Positions 44,240 to 53,432 of a DNA stretch of 54,820 nucleotides are shown here, piece by piece. Both the position numbers and the translations under genes were made by a program. Origin of the DNA: an uncultured Lachnospiraceae bacterium (GTDB lineage Bacteria > Bacillota > Clostridia > Lachnospirales > Lachnospiraceae); the NCBI GenBank assembly GCA_902792005.1, contig CADAXW010000002.1, forward strand, positions 70,292 through 125,111, written 5' to 3'. How positions within the stretch are numbered: the first letter of the stretch is position 1; the number at the start of each line of letters is the position of its first letter. The notes under the pieces were generated by a model, which saw only the letters and a list, made by a program, of their open reading frames with translations, ran no database searches and was not told where the DNA came from.

Positions 44240-44318
44240 GGGGTGTTCCTCCGATAAATTCTATTTCGTGTTTCTGTCATAGTTCATGATAATTCATGCT
44301 GTCTCATGCTGTTTCATG

Positions 44319-45047
44319 TTACTTTTTGTGGGAATCCAGCATTTCCTGGATCCGGTTGGGAATGCTGTCGTAGAAGGCCTTTCGTTCTTCTCTTTCCATT
44401 TTTGACGGATATACCGGCTTGTCAAACTCGATGATGACGTGTCTCCGGCGGAGCGCATGGAATTTGTTCTCCTCGAAGATCTTGCCGAAGTTCGTTGATG
44501 CCGTCAGGATGATGGGGCATCCGGACTTCTCCGCCATGCGGTATCCTCCCGGTTTGAAGGGAAGAAGCTGATCCGTGTGATTCCGGGTTCCTTCAGGGAA
44601 AAGCCCCAGGGAAAGCCCCTGTGACAATCGGTTGGTTCCCTCTGTGATGGTCTTCAGACTTTCACGTACATTTTCCCGATCCAGGAAGAGACTTCCGATG
44701 TCCTCCATGTAAAGAGGCAGGAGCGGGAAGGAACGGAATTCCTTCTTTGCCACAAACCCCATGGGAGTTTTGGACAGGGTCTGAAGGATGATGATATCAA
44801 AGTAGCTTCTGTGGTTTGCAACAAAGAGTGCTGCCTGATCTTCGGGAATGTTTTCCGCTCCCCGGACCTCGATCTTCGTGCCCGCGAAGAAGATGACTCC
44901 GCGAAAGAATCCGCGGACATATTTCCAGGATTTCTGCCAGCGCCTGGGGGGATCCTTCTTCTCGAAATGCTTCCAGTACAAATGTAACGGCAGAGAGAAG
45001 ATTAAGGCCAGGATCGTCCAAAGCATCGCAAAGAATAGACGAATCAT
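44319..45047 (-). CDS. plsC: 1-acyl-sn-glycerol-3-phosphate acyltransferase
   Basis: 242 residues with an N-terminal membrane helix, the catalytic NHRSYFD (H-x4-D) and the substrate motif FPEGTRNHTD. It adds the second acyl chain to lysophosphatidic acid at the inner face of the membrane. It starts 23 nt after malQ on the minus strand, though the two functions are unrelated. Confidence 0.93.
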   Translation of the reverse strand: MIRLFFAMLWTILALIFSLPLHLYWKHFEKKDPPRRWQKSWKYVRGFFRGVIFFAGTKIEVRGAENIPEDQAALFVANHRSYFDIIILQTLSKTPMGFVAKKEFRSFPLLPLYMEDIGSLFLDRENVRESLKTITEGTNRLSQGLSLGLFPEGTRNHTDQLLPFKPGGYRMAEKSGCPIILTASTNFGKIFEENKFHALRRRHVIIEFDKPVYPSKMEREERKAFYDSIPNRIQEMLDSHKK

Positions 45048-45070
45048 ATAGCACCACTTTCCTTTCCGGA

Positions 45071-46603
45071 TTAACGGCCGAACATTTTCGCAGTCTCAAA
45101 GAGCCGGCTGGCCAGATGTTCCGTCAAATCCTTCTGCTGATAACGCCAGGACCAGTTTCCGCTGCCTACGCCGGGGGTGTTGAAACGTGCCCAGGAATCC
45201 AGCTCCAGAATATCCTGCATGGGAACGATGGCCATGTTGGCAACGGAGCCAAAGCATGCGCGGATCATGATCCAGCAGATGTCCTTTCCGTCGGTGCTGT
45301 AGTACCGGCGCAGCTTGTCGCGGGATGCCTCGTAGGCATTCTTGTACCAGCCAAGTGTTGTGTCATTATCATGGGTTCCGGTGTAGCATACACAGTTTCT
45401 GATATGATTGTGGGGCAGGAAGAGGTTCTCGTTCGGATTCTCGAAGGCGAACTGCAGGATCTTCATACCCGGGAAGCCGAACCGGTCGCGGAGCTCGATC
45501 ACGGAATGATCGATCTCGCCAAGGTCTTCGGCGATGATGGGCATGTGATAACCAAGCGTTGCTTCCAGCATGGTGAAGAAATTCTCACCCGGAGCCTCAA
45601 CCCATTTTCCTTTGATGGCGGTCTGCTCACCGTAGGGAATAGCCCAGTATTTATCAAAGCCGCGGAAATGGTCAATGCGGAGGAAGTCGGTCAGTGTCAG
45701 TTGATGACGGATCCGCTTGAACCACCATTCGTACCGTGTCTTTGTATGCTCCTTCCAGTTGTAAAGGGGGTTGCCCCACAGCTGTCCGGTGGCTGAGAAA
45801 TAATCCGGCGGCACACCCGCTACCACGGTGGGATATCCATCGGAATCCAGGCAGAACAGCTTCTTGTGTACCCAGACATCAACGCTGTCCCAGGCAACAA
45901 AAATAGGGATGTCTCCGATGATGGAAATGCCCCGCTCGTTGGCGTAGCTCTTCACCTTCATCCATTCATAGTAAAACAGGAACTGGATGAACTTATAGTA
46001 TCCGATCTCAACCTCAAGCTTCTTTTCCCAGGCGGCCCGCTGTGCCTTGTTGGGATTCTTCAGATCGTCCTCCCACAGATACCAGGGCGCACCCTCGTGA
46101 TAATCCTTTCCGGCCATGAAAAGGGCGTAGTCGGAAAGCCATTCGTTGTTTGCGCAGAATACCTCGTATTGCTGCATAAGTGTTTCATTTTCCGAGAAGC
46201 CGTCATGGATCTCGGGATCACGAAAACGGTCATAGGCCTGCTGCAGAAGTCTTGTCTTAAATGCAATGGCGTCACCGTAGTCGATGTTTTCAGGGTTCCA
46301 GGCCGGCATGTCACTAAAGTCGCTGTCATAGAGAAGGTGCAGCTCCTTCAGATGGTCCGGGCTAATGATATAGGGCTGTCCGGCAAAAGAGGAGAAGGGC
46401 TGATACGGCGAATCTCCGAAACCGGTATGACCCAGGGGCAGAACCTGCCATGCAGTCATTCCTGACCGCTCCAGGAAGTCGATAAAGTCATAAGCGCCGC
46501 GTCCCAGATCACCGATGCCGTAGGGGCTGGGGAATGAGGTGGGGTGTACAAGAATGCCCGCGTAGCGCTTTGGAGCCTTCTCTGCCTCGTTTGTAATGTC
46601 CAT
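45071..46603 (-). CDS. malQ: 4-alpha-glucanotransferase (amylomaltase)
   Basis: 510 residues of family GH77. The catalytic-barrel motifs are present: RIDHFRGFD (nucleophile region), IIAEDLG (acid/base) and YTGTHDNDTTLGW. It rearranges alpha-1,4 glucans in maltodextrin or glycogen use. GGAGGTAAG lies 8-9 nt upstream of the ATG. No other glycogen genes are nearby. Confidence 0.96.
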   Translation of the reverse strand: MDITNEAEKAPKRYAGILVHPTSFPSPYGIGDLGRGAYDFIDFLERSGMTAWQVLPLGHTGFGDSPYQPFSSFAGQPYIISPDHLKELHLLYDSDFSDMPAWNPENIDYGDAIAFKTRLLQQAYDRFRDPEIHDGFSENETLMQQYEVFCANNEWLSDYALFMAGKDYHEGAPWYLWEDDLKNPNKAQRAAWEKKLEVEIGYYKFIQFLFYYEWMKVKSYANERGISIIGDIPIFVAWDSVDVWVHKKLFCLDSDGYPTVVAGVPPDYFSATGQLWGNPLYNWKEHTKTRYEWWFKRIRHQLTLTDFLRIDHFRGFDKYWAIPYGEQTAIKGKWVEAPGENFFTMLEATLGYHMPIIAEDLGEIDHSVIELRDRFGFPGMKILQFAFENPNENLFLPHNHIRNCVCYTGTHDNDTTLGWYKNAYEASRDKLRRYYSTDGKDICWIMIRACFGSVANMAIVPMQDILELDSWARFNTPGVGSGNWSWRYQQKDLTEHLASRLFETAKMFGR

Positions 46604-46687
46604 TGGTTACTTACCTCCAAAGTTGATCGTGCTAAAAACTTTCTTGATTATACCGAATTTAATGGGAAAATACAAGTTTTCTCATGC

Positions 46688-47875
46688 TTAACGGTATCGA
46701 TTAAATAATTCTTCGAACAGGGGGATCGCCCGCTGGATCTGCTCCGTGGGAACACAGTAGGAGATCCGGAAATGTCCCGGACACTCGAAGGAGTCTCCCG
46801 GAACGATGATCAGTCCCAGCTCCTTTGCGGCGGTCCAGCAGAATTCGTTGGCATCCGGAATGGGGGACTGCGGGAACATATAGAAGGTTCCGCCGGGGCG
46901 TACCACACTGTATCCGATCTTAACAAGTGCTTCATAGAGCAGCTTTGCATTGACCTCATAAATGGAAAGGTCGCTGGTCTCGTAGAGCACCGGCTCTATA
47001 GCCCTCTGCATCAGAGAAGAGGGACAGTTATGTCCGGTGAACCGGGAGATCTGTCCGCACATGGGAACCAGCTTGTCAGCGTCCACAGCCCTGGGGTTTA
47101 CGGCCAGATAACCGATACGCTCACCCGGAAGGGAAAGGGATTTGCTGAAGGAATAGCAGCAGATGGAATTATCATAGAAGCTGGATACGAAGGGGGAGTC
47201 GGTTCCTTCAAAGACGATCTCACGGTAGGGTTCGTCTGTGATCAGGAAGATCTCATGTCCGTATTCCTCCTGCTTCCTTTGCATCAGCTCCGCCAGTCGG
47301 GTGATGGTCTCCGTTGTATAGACGATACCCGACGGGTTGTTGGGTGAGTTGATCAGGACAGCCGCTACATTTTCGGTAAAGAGCTCCTCCAGCTTTTCGA
47401 AGTTGATCTGGAAGGAGGTGGTGTCTGCCGGTACGACAGCAAGCTTTGCGCCGGTGCCGGTCACATAGGGTATGTATTCCGGGAAGTAGGGCGCAAATGT
47501 AATGACGGTATCTCCAGCCTTTGTCACGGCGCGAAGTGCGTGGGAAAGTGCACCTGCCGCACCGGAGGTGGGGAAGATGTGTTCTGCCTTATAATTCATT
47601 CCGAACCGCTTGTTCAGGGACTCCGCGATGGCTGCCTTGGTGGAAGGCTGGCCCAGAGTGGGGCTGTAGCCATGGAGAGTTACCGGATCCTCTTCCCGAA
47701 GCAGTGTCTGCATGGCCTCGGTTGCACTGTCCGGTGCGGGTACGGATGGATTCCCGATGGAGAAGTTCAGGACACTGTCCGGTCCCAGCTCTGCTGCCCG
47801 CTTTCGGCTGTAATCAAAAAACTGACGGATGACAGATTCCTTTCCTGTCATTTCCTTGTAAAATGTATTGATCAT
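46688..47875 (-). CDS. PLP-dependent aminotransferase, class I
   Basis: 395 residues. The PLP lysine lies in SFSKSLSLPGERIGY; the SPNNPSG and FRISYC motifs are present. It fits the aspartate/aromatic aminotransferase fold type I; substrate preference is not clear from sequence. GGAGG lies just upstream of the ATG. It leads the minus-strand cluster, but an 84-nt gap separates it from malQ. Confidence 0.9.
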   Translation of the reverse strand: MINTFYKEMTGKESVIRQFFDYSRKRAAELGPDSVLNFSIGNPSVPAPDSATEAMQTLLREEDPVTLHGYSPTLGQPSTKAAIAESLNKRFGMNYKAEHIFPTSGAAGALSHALRAVTKAGDTVITFAPYFPEYIPYVTGTGAKLAVVPADTTSFQINFEKLEELFTENVAAVLINSPNNPSGIVYTTETITRLAELMQRKQEEYGHEIFLITDEPYREIVFEGTDSPFVSSFYDNSICCYSFSKSLSLPGERIGYLAVNPRAVDADKLVPMCGQISRFTGHNCPSSLMQRAIEPVLYETSDLSIYEVNAKLLYEALVKIGYSVVRPGGTFYMFPQSPIPDANEFCWTAAKELGLIIVPGDSFECPGHFRISYCVPTEQIQRAIPLFEELFNRYR

Positions 47876-47894
47876 TTGTTTTCCTCCGATTCCT

Positions 47895-47924
47895 TTGGTA
47901 AAACCGTCCGGTGTCTGTTATAAT
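47895..47924 (+). promoter_or_regulatory. Promoter of tatD-rsmA
   Basis: TTGGTA (47895-47900), 18-bp spacer, TATAAT (47919-47924). It faces the minus-strand promoter at 47953-47981. Confidence 0.65.
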
Positions 47925-47952
47925 GTACCTCGGGCGGTGAATCTATCTACCC

Positions 47953-47981
47953 ATTATAGTGGAGTCACCTTTAAAAAACAA
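47953..47981 (-). promoter_or_regulatory. Promoter of the aminotransferase cluster
   Basis: On the minus strand TTGTTT (47981-47976), 17-bp spacer, TATAAT (47958-47953). Its transcript runs left across the tatD promoter. Confidence 0.65.
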
Positions 47982-48010
47982 GAGAAGATTATGGGAATGG
48001 AGGTGTCAGG

Positions 48011-48850
48011 ATGCGGATCTATGACACACATACGCATTACAATTTCACGGATTTCTCAAAGGATCTTCCGGAGGTGATGGAGAAGATCACTGCGGCAGGC
48101 GTTCTGAGGGATGCCGTCATCGGCTGCGACTACCCTTCTTCGGTGGCTGCGGTGGAAATGGCCAGGCAGGACAGCCGTCATGTGGCGGTTGCCGGGATCC
48201 ATCCCTCCAATGTTCATAAGGCATCTCCCTGGGATCTGGAAAAGATCGCCATTATGGCAGGGCTGGACACCTGGATCAAGGGGAGCAGGCACAAGGGAAA
48301 AAAGGAGATCGCTGCGGTCGGCGAAATCGGACTGGACTATTACAAGATCCCTGCGGAGGTGGATCTTGACGAGGAGAAGGAGCGGCAGAAGGAATATTTC
48401 CGTAGACAGATCGCCATTGCGAGGGAAGCGGGCCTGCCCGTCGTGATCCATTCCAGGGACGCGGCGGAGGATACCTACAGGATCCTTGAAGAGGAAAAGG
48501 CCGGCGAGCTGGGAGGCGTGATCCACTGCTTCTCCTATAGCCGGGAAATGGCTGAGCGCTTTGTGAAGATGGGCTTCTTTTTAGGCATCGGAGGGGTTGT
48601 GACCCGTCCGGGCAGCAGAAAGCTTCCCGATGTGGTGGAAGCCATTCCTCTGACCCATCTGGTGCTGGAAACCGATTGCCCCTATCTGGCCCCGGAGGGA
48701 AGAAGAGGCGCCCGGAATGATTCCTCAAATCTGGATGTGGTTATTCAGAGGATCGCGGAGATCAAGGGGATCAGCGAAGAGGAAGTGGCGGAAACAACCT
48801 GGAACAACGCCTGCCGGCTGTACCGGGATGAGGCTGCCACTAACAGATAG
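48011..48850 (+). CDS. tatD: TatD-family metal-dependent deoxyribonuclease
   Basis: 279 residues with the metal ligands of the family: DTHTHYN at the N-terminus, GEIGLDYY, HSRDA, HCFSYS and ETDCPYLAPEG. TatD proteins are 3'-5' nucleases or D-aminoacyl-tRNA-like hydrolases; the exact role here is not certain. An rsmA gene follows, a common tatD neighbour. Confidence 0.93.
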   Translation: MRIYDTHTHYNFTDFSKDLPEVMEKITAAGVLRDAVIGCDYPSSVAAVEMARQDSRHVAVAGIHPSNVHKASPWDLEKIAIMAGLDTWIKGSRHKGKKEIAAVGEIGLDYYKIPAEVDLDEEKERQKEYFRRQIAIAREAGLPVVIHSRDAAEDTYRILEEEKAGELGGVIHCFSYSREMAERFVKMGFFLGIGGVVTRPGSRKLPDVVEAIPLTHLVLETDCPYLAPEGRRGARNDSSNLDVVIQRIAEIKGISEEEVAETTWNNACRLYRDEAATNR

Positions 48851-48868
48851 AACAGATAGAACAGATAA
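48842..48868. repeat. Short tandem repeat AACAGATAG before rsmA
   Basis: AACAGATAG occurs two and a half times in a row across the tatD stop and the rsmA leader. A purine-rich stretch without a strong AGGAGG then leads to ATG 48890. Confidence 0.6.
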
Positions 48869-48889
48869 GAAAGATTAAGAAAGAAAAAA

Positions 48890-49759
48890 ATGGACGATAA
48901 GGAAAAACTCAGTAACCCGAAGGTTACGATACAGACCATACAAAAGCATGATTTCCGGTTTCAGAAACGGTTTGGTCAGAACTTTCTGATCGACGACCAT
49001 GTGATCCGGAAGATCCTTCTCGCGGCTGATATTTCTAAAGAGGATACGGTGGTGGAAATCGGGCCGGGCATCGGAACCCTGACGCAGTATCTGGCGGAGG
49101 CAGCCGGACGGGTATATGCCGTGGAGATCGATGAGAAGCTTCTCCCGATCCTGGCAGAGACCCTTTCTTCGTATGAAAATGTTACCGTGATCAATCAGGA
49201 TATCCTGAAAACGGACATCCGGGAACTGATCGGCGATGCCGAAACCTGCAAGATCGTGGCAAATCTGCCTTACTATATCACCACCCCCATCATCATGGCA
49301 CTTCTGGAGGGCGGAGTTCCCGCCGAATCCATCACGGTCATGGTGCAGAAGGAGGTGGCGGACCGGATGGCAGCAGAACCGGGAAGCAAGATCTACGGGG
49401 CTCTGTCTCTTGCAGTGCAGTACTATGCGGATACCTATCTGGCCGCAAATGTACCGCCCAACTGCTTTATGCCCCGGCCGGCTGTGGGATCTGCCGTGAT
49501 CCGGCTGACCCGGAGAAAGGAAGCACCGGTACAGGTGAAGGATGACGGACAGATGTTCCGGATCATCCGGGCCTCCTTTAATGAAAGAAGAAAGACTCTG
49601 GTGAACGGACTGAGAAATGATCCCTCGCTTGGGATAAGCAAAGAGGAGGCGGAGGCAGCACTGACAAAGATGGGGCTTCCTCTGACCGTACGGGGAGAGA
49701 CCCTTTCCCTGGCGCAGTTTGCAGAACTGTCGGATCTTCTGCCGGAATCAGGGCAGTGA
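48890..49759 (+). CDS. rsmA: 16S rRNA dimethyladenosine transferase
   Basis: 289 residues. FGQNFLID opens the SAM fold, GPGIGTLTQYL is motif I and NLPYYITTPI is motif IV. It dimethylates two adjacent adenosines in helix 45 of 16S rRNA. No good ribosome site precedes ATG; the leader is AAGAAAG-rich, so initiation may be weak. Confidence 0.96.
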   Translation: MDDKEKLSNPKVTIQTIQKHDFRFQKRFGQNFLIDDHVIRKILLAADISKEDTVVEIGPGIGTLTQYLAEAAGRVYAVEIDEKLLPILAETLSSYENVTVINQDILKTDIRELIGDAETCKIVANLPYYITTPIIMALLEGGVPAESITVMVQKEVADRMAAEPGSKIYGALSLAVQYYADTYLAANVPPNCFMPRPAVGSAVIRLTRRKEAPVQVKDDGQMFRIIRASFNERRKTLVNGLRNDPSLGISKEEAEAALTKMGLPLTVRGETLSLAQFAELSDLLPESGQ

Positions 49760-49789
49760 AGAAACACATGCCGGAATGAAAGGGCTGAT

Positions 49790-49833
49790 GTGGAGATGAG
49801 AGGCAGATGCCGGGATGAGAGGCAGATGTCGGT
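49790..49833. repeat. Degenerate tandem repeat before tadA
   Basis: GATGAGAGGCAGATGCCGG is followed by GATGAGAGGCAGATGTCGG (one change, 19-20 bp period), with a weaker third copy before it. Confidence 0.6.
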
Positions 49834-49854
49834 TGAAAGGAGCAGGAATAAGAA

Positions 49855-50391
49855 ATGAGCCGTCTCTATTCGGAAACGGAAGAACTTTATACAGAAGAGG
49901 AGAGGGCAGAGGACCTTAAGTATATGGAACAGGCGCTGGAGCTGGCCCGGCGTGCGGCTGAAGGAGGCGATGTACCCATCGGCTGTGTTATCGTCCATGG
50001 GGGCCAGGTGATCGGAACCGGCTATAACCGAAGGAATCAGGATCACAGTGTGCTGGCGCATGCGGAGATCCTGGCCATCCGGGAGGCAACGGAGGCCATG
50101 GGAGACTGGCGGCTGGAGGAATGCACCATGTATGTTACTCTGGAGCCCTGCCAGATGTGTGCGGGAGCCATTGTTCAGGCACGGATCCCACGGGTGGTGA
50201 TGGGTGCCATGAACCCGAAGGCCGGCTGTGCCGGGTCGGTTTTGAACCTGCTTGAGATGTCTGAATTTAACCATCAGGTCCAGGTGGAAACCGGACTCCT
50301 GGAGGAAAGCGCCTCCAAAGAACTGAAGAATTTTTTTGCCCGGCTTCGGACGGAGAAGGGGAGCACGGGAAACAAGACCATACTGCCGTGA
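49855..50391 (+). CDS. tadA: tRNA-specific adenosine deaminase
   Basis: 178 residues. The zinc and catalytic motifs are HAEILAIREA and PCQMCAGAIVQ, as in TadA, which makes inosine at the wobble base of tRNA-Arg. The first 25 residues are an acidic extension not needed for the fold. AAAGGAGCAGG lies upstream. The SRP RNA gene follows, as in many Firmicutes. Confidence 0.93.
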   Translation: MSRLYSETEELYTEEERAEDLKYMEQALELARRAAEGGDVPIGCVIVHGGQVIGTGYNRRNQDHSVLAHAEILAIREATEAMGDWRLEECTMYVTLEPCQMCAGAIVQARIPRVVMGAMNPKAGCAGSVLNLLEMSEFNHQVQVETGLLEESASKELKNFFARLRTEKGSTGNKTILP

Positions 50392-50401
50392 GAAAACCTG
50401 C

Positions 50402-50430
50402 TTGACTTCACTGGTACATTTCTATATACT
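50402..50430 (+). promoter_or_regulatory. ffs: Promoter of the SRP RNA gene
   Basis: TTGACT (50402-50407), 17-bp spacer, TATACT (50425-50430). The RNA would begin about 50437. Confidence 0.85.
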
Positions 50431-50436
50431 AGAAGC

Positions 50437-50705
50437 ACCGCGCAGCCGGGGAGTTAGCGGTGCCCTGTACCTGCAATCCGCTATAGCAGGGGTGATGGCC
50501 GGCCCCGGATCGTATTCTGTGGGGCTGCCCAAGGTAAGCGGCGTTGATGTTTGGGTCTTACGCGACAGGAATCTGTGAACCGTGTCAGGTTGGGAACAAA
50601 GCAGCACTAAGCAGAACCTCCTTGTGTGCCGTGAGGGTGCCTGGACTGAGCTGGCTGCCATGGTAACGCTCATGGATGCGTTTCAAAGCTGGCCGCGCGG
50701 CATAA
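50437..50705 (+). ncRNA. ffs: Signal recognition particle RNA, large Firmicutes type
   Basis: About 270 nt. The conserved Ffh-binding hairpin is seen as GTGAACCGTGTCAGGTTGGG followed by AACAAAGCAGCACTAAG (50576-50612). The 5' part (GCACCGCGCAGCCGGGG) pairs with the 3' end (GGCCGCGCGG), and the CCTGTACCTGCAATCCGCTA region forms the Alu-like domain of Bacillus-type scRNA. It joins Ffh protein to target membrane proteins to the translocon. Ends are estimated from the promoter and pairing. Confidence 0.93.
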
Positions 50706-50717
50706 AAAAACGGATTG

Positions 50718-50752
50718 GATGACAGGGATCAGAACTGTCATCTTTTTTTCTT
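50718..50752 (+). terminator. ffs: Terminator of the SRP RNA
   Basis: GATGACAG (50718-50725) and CTGTCATC (50735-50742) form the stem, followed by T7. Confidence 0.92.
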
Positions 50753-50949
50753 TAGACACTCGTTGTGCATTGTAGAAAAAAACTGTGAAAAGTGCATAAA
50801 TGTTAAAATAGATGTGGTAATTAGTGCAAAAAAGTGATATTATATGACAGATAGATTATTGCACCCATTCTATGGGCGCTTAATCATTGCGCGTTTTTGA
50901 CGGATGGAGAAACCGGCGGAAATGTGGGATGATGAGGGGTTGGCAACAT
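50753..50949. other. Leader region before the HD-domain gene
   Basis: AT-rich at first, with a weak promoter candidate (TGGTAA, 17 bp, TATTAT near 50816-50844). Near 50862-50882 CCCAT-TCT-ATGGG forms a small hairpin, followed by GCGC..GCGCGTTTTT, a weak terminator-like element. No gene is supported. Confidence 0.45.
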
Positions 50950-51540
50950 ATGAATTATGCAGAAGTAATTGAATTTGTGAAACAGAAAACGGCTGAGAAT
51001 AACCGGCCGAATCTGTACCCGTTCAGAAACCGCTTTGAGCATATCATGCGTGTGTATCGGTGGGCAATCCGACTGCAGGCAAAGCTTGGGGGTAACCTGG
51101 ACGTTATTGTGCTGTCTGCACTGCTTCATGATGTGGGATGGGATGAGAATCGTCCCCATGAAGAGGTGAGTGCGGAGATCGCGGTGGAGTATCTGGATTC
51201 CATTGGCATCGATCCGGAGACCATCACCAGAGTCGGAGAGATCATTCTCCTGCACAATGACAAGGATACAGAGAAGGATCTGTCTCTGGAATGTAAGATC
51301 GTCATGGACGCAGACCTTTTGGATGAGGTAGGTGCCCTCGGAATCATGTGGGACTGCATGGCGACGGCGTTGGATGATGAGGCAAGTTACAAGCGTGCGT
51401 ACTACAGGATCAAGGAGTATTACAGGATCAACAAGCCGAAGATCCGTCGATGTAAGACAGATGCAGGACGTACGGAGTACACAAAGCGTATGCAGGCGAT
51501 AGAGGCATATATCTATCAGCTGGAAAAGGAACTGTTCTAA
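50950..51540 (+). CDS. HD-domain phosphohydrolase
   Basis: 196 residues. The metal-binding set is visible: H31 (FEHIMRV), H60-D61 (LLHDVGWDE) and an Asp in VMDADLLDEVG. HD proteins of this size hydrolyse nucleotides or other phosphate esters; the substrate is unknown. ATG 50950 follows GAGGGG; in-frame upstream ATGs at 50926 and 50929 give a non-conserved extension. Confidence 0.85.
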   Translation: MNYAEVIEFVKQKTAENNRPNLYPFRNRFEHIMRVYRWAIRLQAKLGGNLDVIVLSALLHDVGWDENRPHEEVSAEIAVEYLDSIGIDPETITRVGEIILLHNDKDTEKDLSLECKIVMDADLLDEVGALGIMWDCMATALDDEASYKRAYYRIKEYYRINKPKIRRCKTDAGRTEYTKRMQAIEAYIYQLEKELF

Positions 51541-51595
51541 ATTACATTTAGATAAAAACGAAAAAGCAAAGAAAAGAATAGTAAGGAGAGAGATT

Positions 51596-52105
51596 ATGGG
51601 AAATCGAATAATGCGTATCATTTTCGGTATCATCATTGCTATCGCTGCCCTGGTTGTGGTTTATCTCGTTCTTCCGGGTTCAATGAAGTACCCGCTGCAA
51701 GAGTGGTTCCAGTCCACCTTCCAGTCCAGTAAGCATGAGCTTGCAGAGACCTATAAGAAGGCGAAGGTGCCCGGTTATAACTGTACCTTCGGAACCATGA
51801 TGGAAAAGGCCGGTGACGGAAATGCATGGGTGGTAGAAACCATCGATGAGTCCGATGACGGTCAGTCAGGAACCTATGAGGTATTTGCCTATGCAATGGA
51901 TGTTGACCTGAAGCTGGAGCCGGAAAACGGACAGGATAATCAGATGAATTATTCCAAGATAACCCTGGAGATCAACTTTAAGGTAGAAAAAAAGGCCGGC
52001 AAGACGGTTACTACCAGTTATATCATTCGTATCGAGGATGTAGCACAGGATGATCATTACAAGAACGAGATCCTGAGGAATCTGGCACTCAGAGCCGGAG
52101 GCTGA
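51596..52105 (+). CDS. Membrane-anchored extracytoplasmic protein of unknown function
   Basis: 169 residues with one N-terminal membrane helix (about 6-26) and an outer domain with alternating strands (TYEVFAYAMDVDLKLEPE ... SKITLEINFKVEKKAG). There is a single Cys. AAGGAGAG precedes ATG. It follows the HD-domain gene by 55 nt and ends before a bidirectional terminator. I do not recognise the family. Confidence 0.7.
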   Translation: MGNRIMRIIFGIIIAIAALVVVYLVLPGSMKYPLQEWFQSTFQSSKHELAETYKKAKVPGYNCTFGTMMEKAGDGNAWVVETIDESDDGQSGTYEVFAYAMDVDLKLEPENGQDNQMNYSKITLEINFKVEKKAGKTVTTSYIIRIEDVAQDDHYKNEILRNLALRAGG

Positions 52106-52131
52106 TGTAAGGTCGAAATAATATGAAACAG

Positions 52132-52177
52132 AGAAAAGCGGAAGTATGAGTGATATCTTCATACTTCCGCTTTTCTT
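52132..52177. terminator. Bidirectional terminator before murG
   Basis: AGAAAAGCGGAAGTATGA and TCATACTTCCGCTTTTCT form a perfect 18-bp stem with A-rich and T-rich flanks between converging genes. Confidence 0.93.
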
Positions 52178-52223
52178 AGATTCCGACTTCGGTATTCCGG
52201 CGCGGTTTGTCCATGATCGCGAG

Positions 52224-53294
52224 TTACTTCTGTGGTACCAGGGAGTCGATCATTTCCGTGATGATGGTGATGGCGTCCTTCTCCTTGTTATGGGACATGG
52301 CTTCGATGTATTTATCCTTCTCCCGATTCACTTCATGCACCGCATTGATCAGTACCTCGGTCGTCAGCTCCTCTTCCTCGATCACCTTGCTGTAGCCGCT
52401 CTTTTCAAAGGAGCGGGCGTTCAGGATCTGGTCACCACGGCTCTGCGCCTTGGAGAGAGGGATCAGGATGTTGGGCTTCCGGAGTGCCAGCAGCTCACAG
52501 ATGGCATTGGCACCGGCACGGGATATGATCAGGTCAGCCAGCGCAAAGAGATCGGCCAGCTCCTGCTTCACATACTCGAACTGTGCATAGCCCGGGAGGC
52601 CGTTTTTGGAAGCATCCGTTTTATCCTTTCCGCAGATATGGATCACATTATATTCTGCGAGAAGCTGGTCCAGAGCGCTCCAGACTGCGCCGTTCACGGC
52701 TGCACTTCCGGTACTTCCTCCGATCACGAGGATGGTGGGACGCTTCTCTGCAAAACCACAGAACTTCATGGCCTTCTCCGGATCTCCGTGATAGAGTTCC
52801 TTCCGGATGGGAGTGCCGGTTACGGTGGCTCTGCCGTCAGGGAAGCTGTCTGCAGTTTCCGGGAAGTTGCAGCAGATCCGGGTTGCCTTGGGAAGCGCGA
52901 TCTTATTCGCAAGGCCGGGAGTCATATCCGACTCATGGATCACAATGGGGATCTTCTTTTTCCCGGCGGCAAGAACCACGGGAACGCTTACGAAGCCTCC
53001 CTTGGAGAAGACCACATCCGGGCGAAGTGTCTTCATCAGCTTCTTTGCCTGGCGAAAGCCCTTGATCACGCGGAAGGGATCGGAGAAATTACGCACGCTG
53101 AAATAGCGCCGCAGCTTGCCGGAGGATATACCGTAATAGGGAATCCCGGCCTCTTCGATCAGTTTCTTTTCGATTCCATCATAGGTTCCGATATATGAGA
53201 TTTCATACCCCATCTCCTTCAGTCTGGGAAGGAGGGCGATGTTCGGTGTGACATGTCCGGCAGTACCGCCGCCGGTCAGAACGATTTTCTTCAT
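52224..53294 (-). CDS. murG: UDP-GlcNAc:lipid I N-acetylglucosaminyltransferase
   Basis: 356 residues of GT28. GGGTAGHVTPNIAL is the N-terminal loop, GGFVSVPVVLAA and HESDMTPGLANK follow, and SRAGANAICELLALRKPNILIPL is the UDP-GlcNAc site. It converts lipid I to lipid II at the inner membrane face. The start at 53294 follows GAGGAAAA; a longer frame to 53471 has no ribosome site and runs through the pgi promoter. It is isolated from other division and wall genes. Confidence 0.95.
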   Translation of the reverse strand: MKKIVLTGGGTAGHVTPNIALLPRLKEMGYEISYIGTYDGIEKKLIEEAGIPYYGISSGKLRRYFSVRNFSDPFRVIKGFRQAKKLMKTLRPDVVFSKGGFVSVPVVLAAGKKKIPIVIHESDMTPGLANKIALPKATRICCNFPETADSFPDGRATVTGTPIRKELYHGDPEKAMKFCGFAEKRPTILVIGGSTGSAAVNGAVWSALDQLLAEYNVIHICGKDKTDASKNGLPGYAQFEYVKQELADLFALADLIISRAGANAICELLALRKPNILIPLSKAQSRGDQILNARSFEKSGYSKVIEEEELTTEVLINAVHEVNREKDKYIEAMSHNKEKDAITIITEMIDSLVPQK

Positions 53295-53403
53295 TTTGAT
53301 TTTCCTCTTCCGGCGGAGCAGGATAGGAAACAGGCTTGCTGCTCCGCGTCGCAAACCTGCGACTCTCATTCTAACATATATGGCATAAAATAGGAAGTTT
53401 TGA

Positions 53404-53432
53404 TTGAAAGAACACCTCTGAAATGGTATTAT
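53404..53432 (+). promoter_or_regulatory. pgi: Promoter of pgi
   Basis: TTGAAA (53404-53409), 17-bp spacer, TATTAT (53427-53432), about 40 nt before ATG. Confidence 0.7.

Noticed and set aside
52146-53198. 350-residue plus-strand frame
   Set aside because: It is antisense to murG, whose motifs and start signal are clear.
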